A stretch of DNA of 64,000 bases, from positions 496,001 to 560,000 of the forward strand of contig NW_026893686.1 in the NCBI RefSeq assembly GCF_032452875.1, read 5' to 3'. This DNA comes from Bos javanicus. Its lineage: Eukaryota; Chordata; Mammalia; Artiodactyla; Bovidae. A model generated the notes under the pieces. It was not told the DNA's origin, did no database searches, and saw only the letters and a program-made list of their open reading frames with translations. Numbering within the stretch: position 1 is the stretch's first letter; each line of letters begins with the position of its first letter. Shown here in pieces: positions 47,281 through 57,552 of the stretch. Position numbers and translations under genes: made by a program.

Positions 47281-47425
47281 TGATCACGTGACTGAGCATG
47301 CACTGATCACGTGGCTGATCATACACTGATCACGTGACTGATCATGCACTGATCACGTGGCTATCATGCACTGATCACGTGACTGCATGCACTGATGACA
47401 CGTGGCTGATCATGCACTGATCACG
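47281..47425 (+). other. Junction between the 23-bp array and the 1.41-kb LTR satellite
   Basis: Up to about 47,380 the units are those of region 1. By 47,390-47,430 the variants diagnostic of region 2 appear (CACTGATGAC, then GTGTTTATCAGG), and from there the sequence follows the pre-LTR part of the 1.41-kb monomer. No unique or mobile DNA separates the two, so the switch happened between related 23-mers. Confidence 0.75.
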
Positions 47426-47841
47426 TGTTTATCAGGCACTGATCAGTGACTGACAGGCGCTGATCAGGGGACTGCACTGATCACGTGGCTGATCCGGAAC
47501 TGACCACCTGACTGCGCATGCAGTGATCACGTGGCTGGTCATTCACTGATCACGTGTTTATCATACGGTGATCACGTGACTGAGAGGCGCTGATCACGTG
47601 ACTGTGCCGTCAGTGATCACGTGGCTGAGCAGGCACTGATATCGTGACTGAGCATGCACTGATCATGTGCCGGGAGCCGGGGAGGCATTCCACTCTGGAC
47701 AAAGGTCATGAGGAAGGAGGCTCGGCATACGCAAATGCGGGATCGAGCCTCAGGAGTCCACCCGGATATTCTCGAGCATCTCCCCCAAAAAAACCGGAGT
47801 CTGCCTTCTGTATTGCTTTGTGCTCTCACCTCTGATTTCAC

Positions 47842-47857
47842 TGGGGGCTGTCCCCCA
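47842..47857 (+). repeat. Inverted repeat in LTR, TGGGGG/CCCCCA
   Basis: A perfect 6-bp stem with the 4-base loop CTGT, kept in all copies I checked. Function unknown; it lies in the presumed U3. Confidence 0.7.
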
Positions 47858-48013
47858 CCACCATCTCGCTCTCTCTGTCAAAGAGGTAACTTACAGCTCC
47901 AATTCATAAAGTTCCTTGTCATTCTTCCCTTTAACTTCCAGCTGAGTCTCCATCTGGAGCGCGGAACCCACCACGCTTACTAATTATGCCTGGGCTGCTA
48001 AGACCCACTCGAG

Positions 48014-48037
48014 AAGGTGTCTAGGGTGAGGCACCTT
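48014..48037 (+). repeat. Inverted repeat in LTR, AAGGTG/CACCTT
   Basis: A 6-bp stem with a 12-base loop, about 40 bp before the stronger hairpin at 48078. Could be chance. Confidence 0.45.
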
Positions 48038-48077
48038 TCGCTATTCGAGAGGGCGCCTGCGGCCTACGTAAGTGGTG

Positions 48078-48100
48078 CAAACTTCTTGTCTTGAAGTTTG
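48078..48100 (+). repeat. Inverted repeat in LTR, CAAACTTC/GAAGTTTG
   Basis: A perfect 8-bp stem with the 7-base loop TTGTCTT, directly abutting the inverted CCAAT box. It could be a factor-binding dyad or an RNA hairpin of the ancestral element. Confidence 0.65.
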
Positions 48101-48201
48101 ATTGGTCTTCCGCGTAAACCAAGCTACTCAGTCTCTTTTCTCCACCGAATTTTCCTACTGAGCTCTCCTCATACTATTATTCTTGACATCTCTGATTAGC
48201 A

Positions 48202-48209
48202 TATAAATA
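48202..48209 (+). promoter_or_regulatory. TATA-like box of the LTR, TATAAATA
   Basis: TATAAATA lies 66 bp before the LTR end and is present at the matching place in the other copies (for example 49628-49635). An inverted CCAAT box (ATTGG, 48101-48105) is about 100 bp upstream. If used, transcription would start near 48,230 and run rightward through the primer binding site into the satellite. No canonical AATAAA poly(A) signal is visible in the LTR. Confidence 0.55.
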
Positions 48210-48250
48210 GTCGCCTAGGCCATCTCTCCTTCGAATACCCTGGATCAGTT

Positions 48251-48263
48251 GGGGCTGGTCCCC
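48251..48263 (+). repeat. Short hairpin just before the LTR end
   Basis: GGGG and CCCC separated by CTGGT, four bases before the terminal CA. Short stems next to the primer binding site are common in retroviral leaders; this is the only support. Confidence 0.4.
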
Positions 48264-48269
48264 GGCAGG

Positions 48270-48287
48270 TGGCGACCGAACAGGGAC
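48270..48287 (+). other. Retroviral primer binding site, tRNA-Lys3 type
   Basis: TGGCGACCGAACAGGGAC matches the well-known 18-nt Lys3 primer binding site at 17 of 18 positions; the sixth base is A where C is expected. It sits two bases after the LTR's terminal CA, the normal spacing. The next base begins the interrupted satellite 23-mer. The same site recurs at 49696, 51106, 52513, 53924, 55333, 56744, 58154, 59562, 60972, 62383 and 63793. Confidence 0.9.
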
Positions 48288-49092
48288 CTCAGGAGGCAAT
48301 ACTCAAAGAGCTGAGCAGACACGAACCACGCAATCAGCAGGCAATAAGCATGGAGCTCAGCAGTGACGAATCATGCTGCTCAACTGGCAATAATCAAGCA
48401 CGTGACCAGGCAGGAATCACGCAGCTCAGCTGGCAATTGTCAAGCAGATGAGCCGACAGGAATCACGCAGCTCAGCTGGCAATTGTCATGCAGATGAGCC
48501 GGCAGGAATCACGCAGCTCAGCAGGCCCTGATCACGTGACTCTGCAGGCACTGATCACGTGGCTGATCAAGTCCAGATCACGTGACTGAGCATGCACTGA
48601 TCACGTGGCTATCATGCACTGATGACGTGACTGCGCATGCACTGATGACGTGGCTGATCAGGCACTGATCACATGGCTCATCATGCACTGATCACGTGTT
48701 TATCAGGCAATGATCAGTGACTGACAGGCGCTGATCATGGGACTGTGCACGCACTGATCACGTGGCTATCATGCACTGATCACGTGACTGCGCATGCACT
48801 GATGACGTGGCTGCACTGATCACGTGGCATCATGCATGATCACGTGTTTATCAGGCAGTGATCAGTGACTGACAGGCGCTGATCAGGGGACTGTGCACGC
48901 ACTGATCAGGTGGCTGATCAGGAACTGACCACCTGACCGCGCATGCAGTGATCACGTGGCTGGTCGTTCACTGATCACGTGTTTATCATACGGTGATCAC
49001 GTGACTGAGAGGCGCTGATCACGTGACTGTGCCGTCAGTGATCACGTGGCTGAGCAGGCACTGATATCGTGACTGAGCATGCACTGATCATG
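48288..49092 (+). repeat. 23-mer part of the edge monomer, 805 bp
   Basis: Opens with the right half of the split 23-mer (CTCAGGAGGCAAT), continues through the 46-bp-phased island to AGCAGGCCC near 48,517, then diverged 23-mers (GTGTTTATCAGG, GACAGGCGCTGATC and similar). It is 14 bp longer than every inner monomer because GGCTGCACTG...GGCATCATGCATG near 48,810-48,838 replaces GGCTGTTCGGGCACTG. Confidence 0.85.
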
Positions 49093-49713
49093 TGCCGGGA
49101 GCCGGGGAGGCATTCCACTCTGGACAAAGGTCATGAGGAAGGAGGCTCGGCATACGCAAATGCGGGATCGAGCCTCAGGAGTCCACCCGGATATTCTCGA
49201 GCATCTCCCCCCAAAAAAACCGGAGTCTGCCTACTGTATTGCTTTGTGCTCTCACCTCTGATTTCACTGGGGGCTGTCCCCCACCACCATCTCGCTCTCT
49301 CTGTCAAAGAGTTAACTTACAGCTCCAATTCATAAAGTTCCTTGTCATTCTTCCCTTTAACTTCCAGCTGAGTCTCCATCTGGAGCGCGGAACCCACCAC
49401 GCTTACTAATTATGCCTGGGCTGCTAAGACCCACTCGAGAAGGTGTCTAGGGTGAGGCACCTTTCGCTATTCGAGAGGGCGCCTGCGGCCTACGTAAGTG
49501 GTGCAAACTTCTTGTCTTGAAGTTTGATTGGTCTTCCGCGTAAACCAAGCTACTCAGTCTCTTTTCTCCACCGAATTTTCCTACTGAGCTCTCCTCATAC
49601 TATTATTCTTGACATCTCTGATTAGCATATAAATAGTCGCCTAGGCCATCTCTCCTTCGAATACCCTGGATCAGTTGGGGCTGGTCCCCGGCAGGTGGCG
49701 ACCGAACAGGGAC
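49093..49713 (+). mobile_element. LTR plus primer binding site, copy 2
   Basis: LTR 49093-49693 (601 bp, the longest), tract C6A7, primer binding site 49696-49713. Confidence 0.88.
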
Positions 49714-50504
49714 CTCAGGAGGCAATACTCAAAGAGCTGAGCAGACACGAACCACGCAATCAGCAGGCAATAAGCATGGAGCTCAGCAGTGACGAATCAT
49801 GCTGCTCAACTGGCAATAATCAAGCACGTGACCAGGCAGGAATCACGCAGCTCAGCTGGCAATTGTCAAGCAGATGAGCCGACAGGAATCACGCAGCTCA
49901 GCTGGCAATTGTCATGCAGATGAGCCGGCAGGAATCACGCAGCTCAGCAGGCCCTGATCACGTGACTCTGCAGGCACTGATCACGTGGCTGATCAAGTCC
50001 AGATCACGTGACTGAGCATGCACTGATCACGTGGCTATCATGCACTGATGACGTGACTGCGCATGCACTGATGACGTGGCTGATCGGGCACTGATCACAT
50101 GGCTCATCATGCACTGATCACGTGTTTATCAGGCAATGATCAGTGACTGACAGGCGCTGATCATGGGACTGTGCACGCACTGATCACGTGGCTATCATGC
50201 ACTGATCACGTGACTGCGCATGCACTGATGACGTGGCTGTTCGGGCACTGATCACGTGTTTATCAGGCAGTGATCAGTGACTGACAGGCGCTGATCAGGG
50301 GACTGTGCACGCACTGATCAGGTGGCTGATCAGGAACTGACCACCTGACCGCGCATGCAGTGATCACGTGGCTGGTCGTTCACTGATCACGTGTTTATCA
50401 TACGGTGATCACGTGACTGAGAGGCGCTGATCACGTGACTGTGCCGTCAGTGATCACGTGGCTGAGCAGGCACTGATATCGTGACTGAGCATGCACTGAT
50501 CATG
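49714..50504 (+). repeat. 23-mer part of an inner monomer, 791 bp
   Basis: Representative of the ten inner monomers. The corresponding stretches at 51124, 52531, 53942, 55351, 56762, 58172, 59580, 60990 and 62401 are all exactly 791 bp. About 230 bp of 46-bp-phased island (homologous to the region 1 islands, with AATACTCAAAG for AATGAACAAAG) is followed by about 560 bp of diverged 23-mers. Confidence 0.9.
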
Positions 50505-51123
50505 TGCCGGGAGCCGGGGAGGCATTCCACTCTGGACAAAGGTCATGAGGAAGGAGGCTCGGCATACGCAAATGCGGGATCGAGCCTCAGGAGTCCACCC
50601 GGATATTCTCGAGCATCTCCCCCAAAAAACCGGAGTCTGCCTACTGTATTGCTTTGTGCTCTCACCTCTGATTTCACTGGGGGCTGTCCCCCACCACCAT
50701 CTCGCTCTCTCTGTCAAAGAGTTAACTTACAGCTCCAATTCATAAAGTTCCTTGTCATTCTTCCCTTTAACTTCCAGCTGAGTCTCCATCTGGAGCGCGG
50801 AACCCACCACGCTTACTAATTATGCCTGGGCTGCTAAGACCCACTCGAGAAGGTGTCTAGGGTGAGGCACCTTTCGCTATTCGAGAGGGCGCCTGCGGCC
50901 TACGTAAGTGGTGCAAACTTCTTGTCTTGAAGTTTGATTGGTCTTCCGCGTAAACCAAGCTACTCAGTCTCTTTTCTCCACCGAATTTTCCTACTGAGCT
51001 CTCCTCATACTATTATTCTTGACATCTCTGATTAGCATATAAATAGTCGCCTAGGCCATCTCTCCTTCGAATACCCTGGATCAGTTGGGGCTGGTCCCCG
51101 GCAGGTGGCGACCGAACAGGGAC
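50505..51123 (+). mobile_element. LTR plus primer binding site, copy 3
   Basis: LTR 50505-51103 (599 bp), tract C5A6, the commonest form. Confidence 0.88.
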
Positions 51124-51914
51124 CTCAGGAGGCAATACTCAAAGAGCTGAGCAGACACGAACCACGCAATCAGCAGGCAATAAGCATGGAGCTCAGCAGT
51201 GACGAATCATGCTGCTCAACTGGCAATAATCAAGCACGTGACCAGGCAGGAATCACGCAGCTCAGCTGGCAATTGTCAAGCAGATGAGCCGACAGGAATC
51301 ACGCAGCTCAGCTGGCAATTGTCATGCAGATGAGCCGGCAGGAATCACGCAGCTCAGCAGGCCCTGATCACGTGACTCTGCAGGCACTGATCACGTGGCT
51401 GATCAAGTCCAGATCACGTGACTGAGCATGCACTGATCACGTGGCTATCATGCACTGATGACGTGACTGCGCATGCACTGATGACGTGGCTGATCGGGCA
51501 CTGATCACATGGCTCATCATGCACTGATCACGTGTTTATCAGGCAATGATCAGTGACTGACAGGCGCTGATCATGGGACTGTGCACGCACTGATCACGTG
51601 GCTATCATGCACTGATCACGTGACTGCGCATGCACTGATGACGTGGCTGTTCGGGCACTGATCACGTGTTTATCAGGCAGTGATCAGTGACTGACAGGCG
51701 CTGATCAGGGGACTGTGCACGCACTGATCAGGTGGCTGATCAGGAACTGACCACCTGACCGCGCATGCAGTGATCACGTGGCTGGTCGTTCACTGATCAC
51801 GTGTTTATCATACGGTGATCACGTGACTGAGAGGCGCTGATCACGTGACTGTGCCGTCAGTGATCACGTGGCTGAGCAGGCACTGATATCGTGACTGAGC
51901 ATGCACTGATCATG

Positions 51915-52530
51915 TGCCGGGAGCCGGGGAGGCATTCCACTCTGGACAAAGGTCATGAGGAAGGAGGCTCGGCATACGCAAATGCGGGATCGAGCCTCAG
52001 GAGTCCACCCGGATATTCTCGAGCATCTCCCCCCAAAAAAGGTCTGCCTACTGTATTGCTTTGTGCTCTCACCTCTGATTTCACTGGGGGCTGTCCCCCA
52101 CCACCATCTCGCTCTCTCTGTCAAAGAGTTAACTTACAGCTCCAATTCATAAAGTTCCTTGTCATTCTTCCCTTTAACTTCCAGCTGAGTCTCCATCTGG
52201 AGCGCGGAACCCACCACGCTTACTAATTATGCCTGGGCTGCTAAGACCCACTCGAGAAGGTGTCTAGGGTGAGGCACCTTTCGCTATTCGAGAGGGCGCC
52301 TGCGGCCTACGTAAGTGGTGCAAACTTCTTGTCTTGAAGTTTGATTGGTCTTCCGCGTAAACCAAGCTACTCAGTCTCTTTTCTCCACCGAATTTTCCTA
52401 CTGAGCTCTCCTCATACTATTATTCTTGACATCTCTGATTAGCATATAAATAGTCGCCTAGGCCATCTCTCCTTCGAATACCCTGGATCAGTTGGGGCTG
52501 GTCCCCGGCAGGTGGCGACCGAACAGGGAC
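51915..52530 (+). mobile_element. LTR plus primer binding site, copy 4 (shortest)
   Basis: LTR 51915-52510 (596 bp). Tract C6A6 followed by GGTCTGCC where others have CCGGAGTCTGCC, a net loss of four bases. Confidence 0.88.
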
Positions 52531-53321
52531 CTCAGGAGGCAATACTCAAAGAGCTGAGCAGACACGAACCACGCAATCAGCAGGCAATAAGCATGGAGCT
52601 CAGCAGTGACGAATCATGCTGCTCAACTGGCAATAATCAAGCACGTGACCAGGCAGGAATCACGCAGCTCAGCTGGCAATTGTCAAGCAGATGAGCCGAC
52701 AGGAATCACGCAGCTCAGCTGGCAATTGTCATGCAGATGAGCCGGCAGGAATCACGCAGCTCAGCAGGCCCTGATCACGTGACTCTGCAGGCACTGATCA
52801 CGTGGCTGATCAAGTCCAGATCACGTGACTGAGCATGCACTGATCACGTGGCTATCATGCACTGATGACGTGACTGCGCATGCACTGATGACGTGGCTGA
52901 TCGGGCACTGATCACATGGCTCATCATGCACTGATCACGTGTTTATCAGGCAATGATCAGTGACTGACAGGCGCTGATCATGGGACTGTGCACGCACTGA
53001 TCACGTGGCTATCATGCACTGATCACGTGACTGCGCATGCACTGATGACGTGGCTGTTCGGGCACTGATCACGTGTTTATCAGGCAGTGATCAGTGACTG
53101 ACAGGCGCTGATCAGGGGACTGTGCACGCACTGATCAGGTGGCTGATCAGGAACTGACCACCTGACCGCGCATGCAGTGATCACGTGGCTGGTCGTTCAC
53201 TGATCACGTGTTTATCATACGGTGATCACGTGACTGAGAGGCGCTGATCACGTGACTGTGCCGTCAGTGATCACGTGGCTGAGCAGGCACTGATATCGTG
53301 ACTGAGCATGCACTGATCATG

Positions 53322-53941
53322 TGCCGGGAGCCGGGGAGGCATTCCACTCTGGACAAAGGTCATGAGGAAGGAGGCTCGGCATACGCAAATGCGGGATCGA
53401 GCCTCAGGAGTCCACCCGGATATTCTCGAGCATCTCCCCCAAAAAAACCGGAGTCTGCCTACTGTATTGCTTTGTGCTCTCACCTCTGATTTCACTGGGG
53501 GCTGTCCCCCACCACCATCTCGCTCTCTCTGTCAAAGAGTTAACTTACAGCTCCAATTCATAAAGTTCCTTGTCATTCTTCCCTTTAACTTCCAGCTGAG
53601 TCTCCATCTGGAGCGCGGAACCCACCACGCTTACTAATTATGCCTGGGCTGCTAAGACCCACTCGAGAAGGTGTCTAGGGTGAGGCACCTTTCGCTATTC
53701 GAGAGGGCGCCTGCGGCCTACGTAAGTGGTGCAAACTTCTTGTCTTGAAGTTTGATTGGTCTTCCGCGTAAACCAAGCTACTCAGTCTCTTTTCTCCACC
53801 GAATTTTCCTACTGAGCTCTCCTCATACTATTATTCTTGACATCTCTGATTAGCATATAAATAGTCGCCTAGGCCATCTCTCCTTCGAATACCCTGGATC
53901 AGTTGGGGCTGGTCCCCGGCAGGTGGCGACCGAACAGGGAC
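53322..53941 (+). mobile_element. LTR plus primer binding site, copy 5
   Basis: LTR 53322-53921 (600 bp), tract C5A7 as in copy 1 but without copy 1's private differences. Confidence 0.88.
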
Positions 53942-54732
53942 CTCAGGAGGCAATACTCAAAGAGCTGAGCAGACACGAACCACGCAATCAGCAGGCAATA
54001 AGCATGGAGCTCAGCAGTGACGAATCATGCTGCTCAACTGGCAATAATCAAGCACGTGACCAGGCAGGAATCACGCAGCTCAGCTGGCAATTGTCAAGCA
54101 GATGAGCCGACAGGAATCACGCAGCTCAGCTGGCAATTGTCATGCAGATGAGCCGGCAGGAATCACGCAGCTCAGCAGGCCCTGATCACGTGACTCTGCA
54201 GGCACTGATCACGTGGCTGATCAAGTCCAGATCACGTGACTGAGCATGCACTGATCACGTGGCTATCATGCACTGATGACGTGACTGCGCATGCACTGAT
54301 GACGTGGCTGATCGGGCACTGATCACATGGCTCATCATGCACTGATCACGTGTTTATCAGGCAATGATCAGTGACTGACAGGCGCTGATCATGGGACTGT
54401 GCACGCACTGATCACGTGGCTATCATGCACTGATCACGTGACTGCGCATGCACTGATGACGTGGCTGTTCGGGCACTGATCACGTGTTTATCAGGCAGTG
54501 ATCAGTGACTGACAGGCGCTGATCAGGGGACTGTGCACGCACTGATCAGGTGGCTGATCAGGAACTGACCACCTGACCGCGCATGCAGTGATCACGTGGC
54601 TGGTCGTTCACTGATCACGTGTTTATCATACGGTGATCACGTGACTGAGAGGCGCTGATCACGTGACTGTGCCGTCAGTGATCACGTGGCTGAGCAGGCA
54701 CTGATATCGTGACTGAGCATGCACTGATCATG

Positions 54733-55350
54733 TGCCGGGAGCCGGGGAGGCATTCCACTCTGGACAAAGGTCATGAGGAAGGAGGCTCGGCATACGCAAA
54801 TGCGGGATCGAGCCTCAGGAGTCCACCCGGATATTCTCGAGCATCTCCCCCCAAAACCGGAGTCTGCCTACTGTATTGCTTTGTGCTCTCACCTCTGATT
54901 TCACTGGGGGCTGTCCCCCACCACCATCTCGCTCTCTCTGTCAAAGAGTTAACTTACAGCTCCAATTCATAAAGTTCCTTGTCATTCTTCCCTTTAACTT
55001 CCAGCTGAGTCTCCATCTGGAGCGCGGAACCCACCACGCTTACTAATTATGCCTGGGCTGCTAAGACCCACTCGAGAAGGTGTCTAGGGTGAGGCACCTT
55101 TCGCTATTCGAGAGGGCGCCTGCGGCCTACGTAAGTGGTGCAAACTTCTTGTCTTGAAGTTTGATTGGTCTTCCGCGTAAACCAAGCTACTCAGTCTCTT
55201 TTCTCCACCGAATTTTCCTACTGAGCTCTCCTCATACTATTATTCTTGACATCTCTGATTAGCATATAAATAGTCGCCTAGGCCATCTCTCCTTCGAATA
55301 CCCTGGATCAGTTGGGGCTGGTCCCCGGCAGGTGGCGACCGAACAGGGAC
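54733..55350 (+). mobile_element. LTR plus primer binding site, copy 6
   Basis: LTR 54733-55330 (598 bp), tract C6A4, the shortest A run. Confidence 0.88.
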
Positions 55351-56141
55351 CTCAGGAGGCAATACTCAAAGAGCTGAGCAGACACGAACCACGCAATCAG
55401 CAGGCAATAAGCATGGAGCTCAGCAGTGACGAATCATGCTGCTCAACTGGCAATAATCAAGCACGTGACCAGGCAGGAATCACGCAGCTCAGCTGGCAAT
55501 TGTCAAGCAGATGAGCCGACAGGAATCACGCAGCTCAGCTGGCAATTGTCATGCAGATGAGCCGGCAGGAATCACGCAGCTCAGCAGGCCCTGATCACGT
55601 GACTCTGCAGGCACTGATCACGTGGCTGATCAAGTCCAGATCACGTGACTGAGCATGCACTGATCACGTGGCTATCATGCACTGATGACGTGACTGCGCA
55701 TGCACTGATGACGTGGCTGATCGGGCACTGATCACATGGCTCATCATGCACTGATCACGTGTTTATCAGGCAATGATCAGTGACTGACAGGCGCTGATCA
55801 TGGGACTGTGCACGCACTGATCACGTGGCTATCATGCACTGATCACGTGACTGCGCATGCACTGATGACGTGGCTGTTCGGGCACTGATCACGTGTTTAT
55901 CAGGCAGTGATCAGTGACTGACAGGCGCTGATCAGGGGACTGTGCACGCACTGATCAGGTGGCTGATCAGGAACTGACCACCTGACCGCGCATGCAGTGA
56001 TCACGTGGCTGGTCGTTCACTGATCACGTGTTTATCATACGGTGATCACGTGACTGAGAGGCGCTGATCACGTGACTGTGCCGTCAGTGATCACGTGGCT
56101 GAGCAGGCACTGATATCGTGACTGAGCATGCACTGATCATG

Positions 56142-56761
56142 TGCCGGGAGCCGGGGAGGCATTCCACTCTGGACAAAGGTCATGAGGAAGGAGGCTCGGC
56201 ATACGCAAATGCGGGATCGAGCCTCAGGAGTCCACCCGGATATTCTCGAGCATCTCCCCCCAAAAAACCGGAGTCTGCCTACTGTATTGCTTTGTGCTCT
56301 CACCTCTGATTTCACTGGGGGCTGTCCCCCACCACCATCTCGCTCTCTCTGTCAAAGAGTTAACTTACAGCTCCAATTCATAAAGTTCCTTGTCATTCTT
56401 CCCTTTAACTTCCAGCTGAGTCTCCATCTGGAGCGCGGAACCCACCACGCTTACTAATTATGCCTGGGCTGCTAAGACCCACTCGAGAAGGTGTCTAGGG
56501 TGAGGCACCTTTCGCTATTCGAGAGGGCGCCTGCGGCCTACGTAAGTGGTGCAAACTTCTTGTCTTGAAGTTTGATTGGTCTTCCGCGTAAACCAAGCTA
56601 CTCAGTCTCTTTTCTCCACCGAATTTTCCTACTGAGCTCTCCTCATACTATTATTCTTGACATCTCTGATTAGCATATAAATAGTCGCCTAGGCCATCTC
56701 TCCTTCGAATACCCTGGATCAGTTGGGGCTGGTCCCCGGCAGGTGGCGACCGAACAGGGAC
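56142..56761 (+). mobile_element. LTR plus primer binding site, copy 7
   Basis: LTR 56142-56741 (600 bp), tract C6A6. Confidence 0.88.
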
Positions 56762-57552
56762 CTCAGGAGGCAATACTCAAAGAGCTGAGCAGACACGAAC
56801 CACGCAATCAGCAGGCAATAAGCATGGAGCTCAGCAGTGACGAATCATGCTGCTCAACTGGCAATAATCAAGCACGTGACCAGGCAGGAATCACGCAGCT
56901 CAGCTGGCAATTGTCAAGCAGATGAGCCGACAGGAATCACGCAGCTCAGCTGGCAATTGTCATGCAGATGAGCCGGCAGGAATCACGCAGCTCAGCAGGC
57001 CCTGATCACGTGACTCTGCAGGCACTGATCACGTGGCTGATCAAGTCCAGATCACGTGACTGAGCATGCACTGATCACGTGGCTATCATGCACTGATGAC
57101 GTGACTGCGCATGCACTGATGACGTGGCTGATCGGGCACTGATCACATGGCTCATCATGCACTGATCACGTGTTTATCAGGCAATGATCAGTGACTGACA
57201 GGCGCTGATCATGGGACTGTGCACGCACTGATCACGTGGCTATCATGCACTGATCACGTGACTGCGCATGCACTGATGACGTGGCTGTTCGGGCACTGAT
57301 CACGTGTTTATCAGGCAGTGATCAGTGACTGACAGGCGCTGATCAGGGGACTGTGCACGCACTGATCAGGTGGCTGATCAGGAACTGACCACCTGACCGC
57401 GCATGCAGTGATCACGTGGCTGGTCGTTCACTGATCACGTGTTTATCATACGGTGATCACGTGACTGAGAGGCGCTGATCACGTGACTGTGCCGTCAGTG
57501 ATCACGTGGCTGAGCAGGCACTGATATCGTGACTGAGCATGCACTGATCATG

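Larger units (their letters stand above)
1..47390 (+). repeat. 23-bp satellite array (bovine 1.706-like), region 1
   Basis: The whole stretch is head-to-tail 23-bp units, each made of two related halves, TGATCATGCAC (11 bp) and TGATCACGTGAC (12 bp). Common variants replace GACT by GGCT after CACGT. A 22-bp form lacks one G, so that GGCTGATCATG becomes GGCTATCATG. Units often follow the order GACT, GACT, GGCTAT, GGCTGA, giving a local period near 91 bp. Marker variants such as CACGTAGCTACCATG, CACGTAATTGATC and GCACTGATATCATGC recur every few hundred bases and allow larger duplications to be followed. I saw no inverted segment, foreign insertion or gene. Between the diverged islands listed separately the stretch holds only these units. 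The right edge is approximate (see the junction entry). Assignment to the bovine 1.706 family is from memory. Confidence 0.93.
47668..48287 (+). mobile_element. Retroviral LTR plus primer binding site, copy 1 (edge copy)
   Basis: The LTR is 600 bp (47668-48267), starting TGCCGGGAGCC and ending CCCCGGCA, followed by GG and an 18-nt lysine-tRNA-type primer binding site. GGGAGCC near the start and a lysine primer suggest a class II (betaretrovirus-like, ERVK) element. No gag, pol, env or second LTR is present. The C/A tract is C5A7. Private differences from the other copies include CTGCCTTCTG (others CTGCCTACTG) and GAGGTAAC (others GAGTTAAC). Chance open frames of 63-91 codons cross this LTR on both strands but are broken by the tract in other copies. 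Confidence 0.88.

Noticed and set aside
1..47390. CRISPR-like array of short regular repeats
   Set aside because: There are no unique spacers between repeats; adjacent units are direct copies. The context is mammalian satellite DNA.
47671..47684. G-quadruplex at the LTR start (GGGAGCCGGGGAGG)
   Set aside because: There are only two runs of three or more G, which is not enough for a standard quadruplex motif.
47708..47983. Open frames of 63-112 codons across the LTR on both strands
   Set aside because: They change length or vanish from copy to copy as the C/A tract shifts frame, so no product is conserved. No similarity to a retroviral protein is apparent.
47893..48210. Poly(A) signal AATAAA in the LTR
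   Set aside because: The nearest strings are TTCATAAAG and the TATAAATAG of the TATA-like box; neither is canonical.
48030..48250. CENP-B box in the LTR or satellite units
   Set aside because: I checked TTCG sites (near 48038, 48045, 48231 and TTCGGGCAC in the monomers); none has the required A and CGGG at the right spacing.
47668..48267. Solo LTR formed by recombination of a provirus
   Set aside because: A solo LTR would end at its CA followed by a target-site duplication. Here the primer binding site follows and no duplication is seen.
48269..48451. 60-codon open frame in every 1.41-kb monomer
   Set aside because: It begins at a GTG that overlaps the retroviral primer binding site and runs into the same island frame as the 62-codon one. 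No domain or start context supports translation.
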